NCBI GenBank assembly: GCA_027627225.1
Contig: CM051029.1
Location: 9,462,215 to 9,526,214, forward strand
Length of the DNA stretch: 64,000 bases
DNA from: Congeria kusceri
Taxonomy: Eukaryota > Mollusca > Bivalvia > Myida > Dreissenidae
Direction of reading: 5' to 3'
This document shows, piece by piece, positions 49,961-60,700 of this stretch (position 1 is the first letter of the stretch; every line of letters starts with the position of its first letter). The notes under the pieces were generated by a model. That model did no database searches. It was not told where the DNA came from and was given only the letters and a program-made list of their open reading frames with translations. Position numbers and translations under genes: made by a program.

Positions 49961-50599
49961 AAGTTTAGAATTTTATAATGAAAACTTCTCGGTTTGAATG
50001 TCATATGTATGCTTATCATGCACATTTGAATTTGTTTCATTAATACCATAACAGTAACATATGTTATGCTTTATACGGTAGACAACCTCATTTGGCCCTA
50101 AGACTACGAATTTGTAAATATGATCTAACACGTACATGAGCACGATATTTGTATTGTTCATTTGTGATTTCATAGATTTCAAAATGACGCAAAATAAGTT
50201 TCAGGAATAGTCCGACATCATTTTACCGAACTAAAAATAGCCGTATTGACCATATACATGTTACTGGTGCACTCAGCCGAAATACGAATTTGAAGATCGT
50301 TTAATTTAACCCCGTTCTCAGTTAATATGCTTTCGTTCGTAAAACATTGCTCGTGTCTTAACGAGTGGTGGAAGATTCGAAAAATAAAAAGTGCAAGTAA
50401 ACGATGAACATAAACACTGACTTATTGTATCAGATGAATCCAACGCTGAATAGTTATCCGTTTCTGCTTTACTACGTGTATTAAGAGTACCATAAACATT
50501 TTACTCATCAACGAATTTACAATTTGTCTTTGTCTATTTGAACGTGTATTTCGTGTGACTGTTTTCAAACATCTCTGCAGTTACATTTGGACAGATTGA

Positions 50600-51502
50600 A
50601 GTCCCACTGCATTTCGAAGCACATTACAAGTAAATGATTCATTATAATTTACCTCACTGACTACAAACTGGCAAAGCCATAAAATAAAACGCGTTCTCAG
50701 CAACACCAAAGTCAATGGCATTCCATTGATAATATTTTTAATTATATATTTTGTATTGTTTAAGTATTTTCTTTTATTAAACAGATACGCACACGAAAAA
50801 AATAACAGCAACATCTTATATTACTTTTAACTGACGGTAGGATGTTCTTGTTACATAAATTTGTGTTATTGTTCCCATTCGCCTCACGATATACAATGTA
50901 CATGAAGCATTGCACTCATATATCTCCCGTTGATATTATCAATGCAGCTGGTAACTGATTTATCGTTAATGACGGTGCACTAAAGAAATGCATTATTTGA
51001 TACATGATGACCCATGTTAACGTGTGTTTGAAAAGAACACGGAGAACACATGAGTACTTTCGATATTTAAGGCTGTGCATGCTACATGTACATGCGATTG
51101 CCAAACGTTAGATCGGTTCTAAACATCAATGAAAACACGGAAATCAAACGAAATTCAACTTAATGATTTAATTTATTCGGTCCTTTCTTTGCACGTAATA
51201 ATCTATGCGTGTGTTGATTACATATTGTGATATGCAACACAGAGATAATTATTGCAAAATACAAGGTTATTATCTAAAATAAATACGAAATAAACGACAT
51301 CATTCGATTCAAGAAATTTAAACTTAATACTAATATATCACACAACACAGTATTGCTTTAATTCTAAATATATCTTCCGGCAGTTCAATCCTTGTATGCA
51401 AAATTCTACATATACGACCGATAATAAACTATTGCCAACAAAACAAATGTCCCATGTCTCATTTAGTAACAATCAATCTTCAGCAAATCACTTGTGTCAC
51501 GT
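50600..51502 (-). other. 3' flank / putative 3' UTR of receptor copy C
   Basis: Partial homology to the copy A flank is visible, for example 'cgttctcagcaacaccaaa' near 50,691, and 'aacttaatgatttaattta' near 51,157 against 'gacttaatgactaaattta'. A minus-strand AATAAA at 51,172-51,177, about 325 nt after the stop, is a candidate poly(A) signal. Confidence 0.5.
51172..51177 (-). terminator. Candidate poly(A) signal of receptor copy C
   Basis: This is a minus-strand AATAAA about 325 nt after the copy C stop codon, inside the conserved 3' flank. The hexamer is common in A+T-rich DNA, so this is only a candidate. Confidence 0.3.
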
Positions 51503-51705
51503 TTACAGAGTGGACAACTTCATATTGACGTATTCCCGATCATCAGTGGATGACACAGTTTGTCTTAATGCTGACATCCTAGGCTGATTATCTGTGAAAG
51601 ATGTAATGACTCCTTGAGTTTCGTTAGGAGTTATACTCGAATATTCGCGGAATTCAAGTTCTGCTAGTGCCTCATACTTATTGTCTTGACAAGAATCTGC
51701 ATAAT
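51503..51705 (-). CDS. Copy C exon 14: terminal cytoplasmic exon with ITAM
   Basis: The acceptor is CCACCAG|AT and the exon ends in TAA. It has 66 residues after the split Asp. YEALAELEFREYSSI fits YxxL-x7-YxxI, the ITAM consensus, with an acidic residue three before the first Tyr (DNKY). In known receptors the doubly phosphorylated motif docks tandem-SH2 kinases of the Syk/ZAP-70 type. The C-terminus REYVNMKLSTL carries YVNM, which matches both the PI3K p85 (YxxM) and Grb2 (YxN) SH2 preferences, as in the YMNM of CD28. YVNMKLSTL is identical in copies A and B, whereas the middle of the exon diverges. Function is inferred from motif only. Confidence 0.8.
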
Positions 51706-54700
51706 CTGGTGGAACATGAAACGAAACTATAATTGACAAGAAAGGTGACAAAACAGTAAATAAACATCCAAGCAGAATCATAAGATGCATTATTATGTAT
51801 TACGGGTTTGATGTCATTGACATCAATAATTAACTGATATTATGAAACCTTACCGATCCTATATGTTTCATAACTTTCATTTGTGTTTGGGGCATCGTTG
51901 TTTCGTCTGAATGCAAACACAAGTTTTATAATCATTATTAGATGTTCTTGCTTGACTCGCTAAATGATGTTATTATTCAACTGTTTTTGTTTGTAGCTAC
52001 CTTTGAAGAACGACACAATTTTTATTAAATAAAGTAATAAAACACACACTTATAAAGTAATACTATTTTCAATTGTTCACATGTATTATCTATCAACATG
52101 CATATTTTATATATTCCTTTACTTACGGTTCTCTGACGAGATCTTCGTACTGGCCAGTCGGGTTGATATGCGTTTGGTATGTTTTGGAACAGTTTTGCCC
52201 TGAAACACATAATGTAACTATGCTGTTTCTGATAGAAACAAGTCTCAGACTAAGTATGTTTAATAATATGCTATGCATGTTGCAATCTTGTGTTATTGTT
52301 ATGTTAATTTGACAATTCCTGAGCAACCAGTTTCGCATGTAAAGTACGAAATAGACGTGTTAAAAAAAGCTGTAAACATATGTCTCCTGGAACCGTCCTG
52401 CTGTCCCAAAAATAATGTCATCTATGAAATCACAAATCATTAGATGAAATGCGCATGTACAAGTATATGCACGGATTTTACACCACAATACAATAAAATA
52501 TAGATTTACCATGCGACCTGTATCTCCTTAGCAGAATGAACACAGTGATGATGAAAACAACCCCCAAGATGCCACCTACTACACTACCAACAGTGGATGT
52601 TGCAGAACCACTGTCACCTGTAAAAAAACGCGTTTCAGTACACACATTGTGTGACAATTGAACGATTTAACTTTATTGTTGTATCGTTGTTAAGACCACC
52701 TCGTTATTTAGTAATATTATACAAAACAGTCTGTAGACTCTGTACCGGTTTCCAAAAGTGTTGTTTCTGTTATCTCTGCAGTCCATTCTGATTTGCCTAT
52801 TTTGTTTTCTGCCATCATTTTGATTTGGTATGTCATGTCAGGTTTTAATCCCTCAATTGTCCGGGTATAGCTTATAACAGAACTTGCTAAGTAGATATCT
52901 CTCCAGCTTTCAATATCGACTTCTTTGTATCGAATAGTAAAGTTTTGATCCTCACCGCCATTAAAACCAGGAATCCATCCAACAACAATGTACGTTTTTC
53001 CTACTCGGTCAGTTCGCAAATGATTCGGAACATCTGGTCTGGCTATAACATTTAATACTTGTGCAATGAAAAAAAAAACGTATGCATTTACATGCACAAT
53101 TATACAATCGACAGTTTAAATAAATAGAAAACTCTGTATTAACTGTAGCTTTAAGCTGTGTTACAAACATTATGTAAAAAAAATACAAATCGAAAAATGT
53201 TCCTACATTTTGCGTGTAACGTGAACATCTCCGCTGTTGAACCTAATGTGTTGGTAACGTTCACCATGTAAGTAGTATAATCACCAACTTGCACACGGGG
53301 AATCGTCATTTTTGTTTGCATTTTATTTTCAGTGATATTAACCATACCATTGTTGTCACTGGACAAAGCCGTCCATTTATTATCAACACGTTTGTACCAA
53401 ATAAAGTCTGACGTGTCGGGCTCAGGATAAGCAACAATTGTGAAGGTGAACACGGCTGAATCGTTAGGAGCTTTATAGACATGTAGTATTGGAGGTGAAA
53501 AGGGAGACGCTCTAGGTGAACCTGTGCGCAAAAGACAAGTGTGAATATTTGTTATAGATTTAAATTGTAAACTGATACCTATTTAATAACTTCAAAAGCA
53601 ACCTCGTATGGCATTATATAATTATTACTTACAGTTTACGAAGACAGCAATCCTATTTTCATGTTGTCCCTTGTCAAAACTATTATTTGCCAGGCATTTG
53701 TACGTTCCACTATCATATTCACATCTCGCTGAATGAATGTAAGATTTGGTCGTGTATCCTTCCTTTTCTATTAGGAGTGATTCAATTTCACGAGTTGCGT
53801 TAACGATACGAACTGAAGGTTCAGGGTCACCATCGGCATCACATACCAGCTCTATTGTTTCACCTTGGTCAACGATGATTGTGAATTTAGATTCGTTTGC
53901 TTCAAATGTCCGAATGTTTGCCTTATCTGGAATAATACGCTATTGTTTAATACATTTTTTCACCAATACATATTTCATATGCGTGATAAACTAACTCGTC
54001 ATATCAAAAGTCATATCGTTTCAAAGACAAAAATATGGATATCTAGGAACAGATGTAATTAACGAAAACTTGCTTAATTGTGTTAATGTCCCATCTGGTG
54101 AAAAACCCGCTTAAATGGTTTGGTTGCAAACGTTAATTTAAGCAAGACGGGGCAATTGTGTTATTAATTTGCATTATTGTAGCAACAAGTATGCTTCAGT
54201 TTGCGTTCATCATATTTACAAATGCAATTTATGAAATTATTTTAATGGCGGTTCTGCTTAATGAGTATATGATAAGTTTGTCACAAATATACACGATACC
54301 AACACAATGTAATGCATGCAAATAATATTGAAATTATACAGGTTCGTTTATTTATACGTACAAACACATTATAACGCGAACAAAGTGATAATCATACAAC
54401 TTACATTTGACATCTACATAGAATGTTGCCTGACTAAAACCATACACTATTTCGCTTCCAATAGGCAGCATTATGTTTGACGCATTACATCGGTATTCGC
54501 CTTCATCTGTTAATTCGGTGTGGTTAATTGTTAATGTCTGCATTGTGCCGACAATATTGTTGGAATCTGTCCTAGTCCATATAAAATTTGTGTCAGTTGG
54601 GTTACCAACACTGCTCAGGTTGCATACTATTGTTAACGACGTGTTGAGAAGAACAGTTTGATTATCTTTCTGTTGAACAGTTGGCGGGTCTGTGGCAACA

Positions 54701-57700
54701 ATACCAAAACAAGTTTGTGTACGTTAGTAGTTTAATTGAATGCACCCGTATTTTCACACTAAGTAAATTAAGTCTAGTAAATTATTAACAAGTTGTTGAA
54801 AGCAAGTGCAAAATATGCGCAATATACTAACTTTTACTTACGCAAAACATCCAGTATAACTGTAAGCTGTGCTGACTTGCTTACACTATTTACCAGGCTA
54901 TCTACCATGGTGTTAATTGCGGTGCACGTGATGTTCTTGTTCCGGTCCTTGCTAACGTTTTTAATGGACAATACATTCCCCACCTTAACTCCAGTGTCAT
55001 ACCAAGAAATATTCGAGGCTGGATTACTGTTAGCCGAACAGGATATTTCAAACGACCAACCTTCAATGACTCTCACTATTTGGTTTATCTCTGTGATGCT
55101 GTTGTATTTTGCCGAAACATTTGCTGGACCATCTAATGTTAAAATACAGGATGCATAATACAACTTAGAATTTCTTCAAAATAGCTGTATTTGTTGTTGT
55201 ATTGATTTTTAAAATGATCATAGATACATGATCATACTTACACAGAATATTTAAATGTATAGTTGTATTTGTTCTGCCCGTTACGTTTCCTCTCAGAGTA
55301 GTAGCCATTGTATTCTCAGCTGAGCATGTGAAAGTTACATCCGCATCTGTTGAAACATTGGTTATATTACGTATGGCACTGATATATCCTGCACCCCATG
55401 TATAAGTGGAAGGCGGGGTACTGTTTGCCGAACAGATCAGCTGCACACTGCTGCTTTCGATCAAATAGATCAATCTATTGGCTTGCACGGTTCCAGTAAT
55501 AAAAAAGTTTGGAACTACGCTATACCTTATAGTGAGAACGTCAGGGCCATCTATGTTGAAAGCAAAACAAACATATTCAACTACTGAGAAGAACTGTTTT
55601 GTTCACAATAAAACAATACTTAAATAATATAAAATGTTTTAAAATGTTTGATGCACATGACGACAATATCTGTATGGGTTATGTAATGCACGTATGAATC
55701 ATATCCTTTGAGAAAGTCCTACCATCTTAAACAAGGAATGAAAACTGTTAAACAGTATGGATTAAACAATATGAAGGCACATCTGCGCACGCACATACAC
55801 AAACAAAGGTATACAACAATAAAAAACACCCCCCATACATGCTTATACTTACATAATACTGAAACGGACAAGGTCTGTGGCACAGATTCTTGTGTTTCCT
55901 GTCCATTTTCGTCCAAAATTAAGTTAAAAGCAAGACAAGTCCATGTCGTGTTTTGCTGTATATTAGTGACTGTTAGTGTAGACAAATGTATCTGCTGTCC
56001 ATTCCAGGATACATTGGCCGGTGGATTAGCTTCCCACACACATTCAATGCTGATGTTGTCCCCTCTCACAATTCTTATGTTAGTTTCAGTAAAAGTGTAC
56101 ATATTACCTTTGTTTACGAAGTATTGAAAGGATGGGGAGTCTGAAAATGTAATGACATCAGTTTGCAAATAGTAAGCATTATTAGTAAGAATTATGTAAT
56201 ACTATTTTCGTACGCAACGTTTTCAAAAATACTAAAATGTGTTCAACTAATGAAACCTTTAAAGAACAATGTAAACAATATAAATTTATATACTAAGAGA
56301 TTTGTCTACTTCAAACGATCTTCATATTAACACGTTAACTCACACGACACATGCATCTTTAATGTGATTATAGCTGTTGTTGTCTGGGTACCAGTCGATC
56401 CATTCAGCGAATAATACGCGTTAGTTGCCACACATATAATTGAATGAGCAGTGGAAGAACGGTTAAACTTCAACGTCACAACGTTTCCGGTCAGGTTGCC
56501 CCCGGGGTAGGTCCAGCGATATGATGGAGATGGATATCCGGAAGAGGAACATCTTAACTCCACATTAACATTTTCTCGGACATATACAGCTTCGGAGACC
56601 GTTTTGTTATTCATAGCAACGACTGGTTTTGAAACTTGGTCTAAATAAGCAAATGCAATACATGTGAATACAATTTTAGTTTTGGCTGGTGCCATACAAT
56701 ATGTGCTTAAGGATTTCACACACTAATGGCCATATTCACAAATGCTTTTTTCTCCTCATAATCTCCTATCAATAAGACACTGTATTTGAAAATTTAAAGA
56801 CGTTTTACCGTGTAATACATTTTTTTAGCATTTTTGTAATGCCACACCCTTGGTCAAACAAATCGCTCGAGCGGACGTGACCACATATTAGAAAAAGCCA
56901 CAAAACATGTTCATGTTCTTTTTTTAAATTTCAACATATTTTTAACTTCATAATAGTTACATGGACATCTATAAGTATAATAATAACAACTGTGCAGTGT
57001 ATATATAAACAATTTAAGGAACAAAAATAAGCAATCCTATCCAAAATAAGGACAAATTCAACTAACTTGGAAATGCGTGTCAATACTTTTAAGTCAGTTG
57101 TGATCATATAGGTAAAGGCTATAAGCGAATTTAGCCCATTAAAATTAGGTAAATTCAAATGCAAATGAAATACTTTAAAAGTATGAACTTTATAACAGAA
57201 ATATAAGCTGCTAAATTATACAGCGGTCTGTTTTGAATACCTATCACAGTAACGTGCCAAATACTGGTTTTAGTAATATCGCCACTGAACATTGCATAAA
57301 ACTTCATAAATTATAATTATCTGATTCCAATAACAAATTGGTGTCTTAAACTATGATATAAGACAATTATTACAACTAAATACTAAACATTGTAGCTATA
57401 ATTAAGTATTAGAGTGAAACAAACGTCAGAGAAAACTATACTGGACACGAATGCCAACATACGGGACCCATGACATCCACTAATTGAATGAATTATCCAA
57501 CCATATTTTAACCTAGTATTTAACCAAACACATATTGACATGCTTGTGTTGCAAATAATTCAATCATTTTAAATTAATCCTGTAACAACAGTGGTCGAGG
57601 TAAACAAATTACTAATGGTAAAACACAAAAAGAACTGAAAAGTTTTAGTTTGTGTTGATCTAGCTGAGATTGTTTCATTTAGTCAAAACATACATAACAT

Positions 57701-60700
57701 TTATCACCATTTATGCACGATTGAAAAGACTTTACATTGTCATAATTATACATAAAATATACAACCGTGTGATGTCAACAGCAGTCGTATGTTGACAAAT
57801 AAGCAAACTGTTGAAGTATCCCCTCTAAACACAAATTCTAACATTTTTATAAAATGTGGTTTCAACTTCAAAGATAATTCTGGACTACTGTTCAATTGCT
57901 ACAAGCGTAATATCCTCCAAAATTAATGTTTTTGTTCATACAAATGAACTAAGCAAACCTATAAACGTGTACCATTTCTAACTGGAATATATGCTGATAA
58001 ATGAAGGATGGAAGGGTGGGTTTTAGAATTGACAACATTTATTTGTAAAATAATATTTATGAGACATCTTTAAACTAACAATGTCACAAACTCTAGTTTA
58101 TTCATATTTCTTACTTGATTAAGTTGAAATGAATATTCAATAGCTTTAAATGTAATTTTGGAATAAGATTACTCATTTGTAACCAATATTAAATAATAAA
58201 TAACTGTGTTATATTTTGTTTTGTTTTCGTAATAATCCATGAAGAAAACTTACTTAAATTTAAGCGTGTTAACATGTCATTGCTGTCAAAGCAACATTTA
58301 ACCAAAAGTTTCAAGTATTAATATAACTCAAAGATGATACTTAAAAGTGTGCATCAAACCTTTGTAAATATGGGCACAATAATGCAGATCATTAAATTAA
58401 AAGTGATAAATCCAATAACAGAAGCACTGTAATTTTGATAATTGTTGTTGGAAATTCTTCTCGTGCATATAGTTTCCCGGAAATGTGTGTTCCTGTTAAA
58501 ACTTGAACTGATGAACTGTTGCTTTCTTTTCTCAAAAGTCCATTGATGATTTGTCTAGAATAAGTTATAAATGTTGCCATTGATGTGACATCTGGGAACT
58601 TGAACTAGGGAGCTGCAAATACAAAATTATATTTTATATGTACACGTAAATAAAACATCGTTGTTAACTACATACACTTAGAACATTACTCAATTTATTA
58701 AAATTTATATGTCAAACTATGTATCATTGTGTTCAAATGTGAATCAGTTAACACGAAAATTATAGGAATCCGGTGCAATATGTACAAATCAAAAGACATT
58801 ATAAATTAAAAAAGAATGATATATTTTTCAATACAAAATGGTTATGAATGAGAAATGAATAAATAAAAAATCATATCATTGTATTAATTCACTTATTATT
58901 GATGTCATATATTTAACAAATAAAGGAATTCCAAGTACAATCACCATTTTACAACAAACCTGTATGCCATGTGGTACAAATCAAGCCAGTCTTCTCTTTA
59001 ATTCAACTCATAACATGGAGTTTATGGTTTATGGGGTGTCATGCATTTATACACCTCTATTCATGAGCCAACAGTCTCTATTCTCGCACCGAAGTAGCTA
59101 GTAACTTTCAATTGAAGCAAATGTTCCACACAATATTGTCACCGATACAAATCCACGATAGTACTGTTTGTGATGGTAGATAATTTTGGAATTTACAGAA
59201 ATAAAAACAACACATTTCACAGTCCTTCATAAACCTTCCACTTCGAGAGATTTTGTACCATATCACATCGTTAATAATTACACCAGTATAGGGAACGTAT
59301 CAACACGCACACTATGATCAGAAAATACGTTAACGAACCTTTTCGGTGGTGTATTGTTTGTGTTTAGACAATATATTTCAGTGTTTATAAACTGACATAG
59401 TAAACGCTCATGGGCGCCGCCACTTTGATAATCACGAAGCCAAAACGCACTATTTTTGTATTTATGCTTAATAAATTTAATATACGTTAATGCTGTCAAA
59501 TAATTGCAGTTGCTAACCAAAAGGTAAATGTTTCGTTTAGTTTTTGGTTTATTTACAAAATACACGATGTTTGTTGTAACTTTTTGAGATTGTCGTCGTT
59601 CGACGCTGTTCCGAAATATACCGGAAGACACCGATACGTTACGAAATGAGTCGATATTACTGGATTGCATTTATATAATCATTTCCTAACTCGTGCAAGC
59701 TTTGACAACGCTTATGCTTGCGATTTAGAATAGCGTTGATATATTCCTAACATACGACTGCATTTAGTCGCAAAAATAACACGGCGTTCAATTCAATCAA
59801 ATACAACATCGAGTATTATACTGTGATAGTATTTCGTTATATTACCAATACTATGAGCAGCCAGGTAAAATGAGGTGTAGGTAATTGTGATTGATGTGTA
59901 CTAAGTCAAACATGAGGTATTAACAATATATGCAGTTCTACATTCTGCAGCAGACGCAGTGTTACAACATATATTTACCGTAAGGTAAGGTAAGCTGTCT
60001 GTATACACCTTCCAACGAGTTCGATGTAAACATTAAGTATGATGAATTGGCGTTAAAAGCCAAAACTAAACAAAATTGCTTACACTTCAATCAAACAATT
60101 TACTTGTTCCACTACCAAAATATCAGCATTTATTTATCACAAAGAAATGACTTGTTAAATGTTTAAACTTTCTGAATCTTTTCTTCATTCAAACATAGAG
60201 CCAAAAAATAATTTTTTTTTAAATTCATTCATAAACATAATGCAAGGTCTCACTATTCATAGAAGTTTTAGGTGGTAGACAGAGTAAAAAATACATGTAC
60301 ATTGAATGTGATTCTTCAATAATGACAATAATAAAATAGTAGGAAATGTAGGAAATTGCATTTTTGCTGGTTTATATTGGATTTCATATTAATTACATAC
60401 ATCGTTTACATTATATATGGTATCCTTGCCAAAGATATGTAAATAATCGCATAAGAGTGATAACTGCTACTTGCATTGAATTTTCAAATTCGTTCCATTA
60501 AGTTGTTTGATGGTTATATTCTTGTATACATAGGTTGCAACGCACGACAAATTCTTGCTGATATATGAGTTTGGAGTATATTTGACAGCACTTGTAGCCA
60601 CATACGAGCTGTATTCATAACTGGCAATGTCAGTGATGTTTACGCCATCTTCGAACCAGTCAATACTTGCCGCCGGTATGCTCTGTGAAGTGATGCATGT

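Noticed and set aside
55708..56127. Plus-strand 139-codon frame
   Set aside because: It is the antisense shadow of the Ig exon at 55,853-56,140. The same applies to the plus frames at 53,746, 54,473 and 54,793.
59278..59670. 130-codon minus-strand frame in the long intron
   Set aside because: No recognised domain, no Ig cysteine pattern and no assigned splice sites. Possible TE remnant, but not supportable as a gene.
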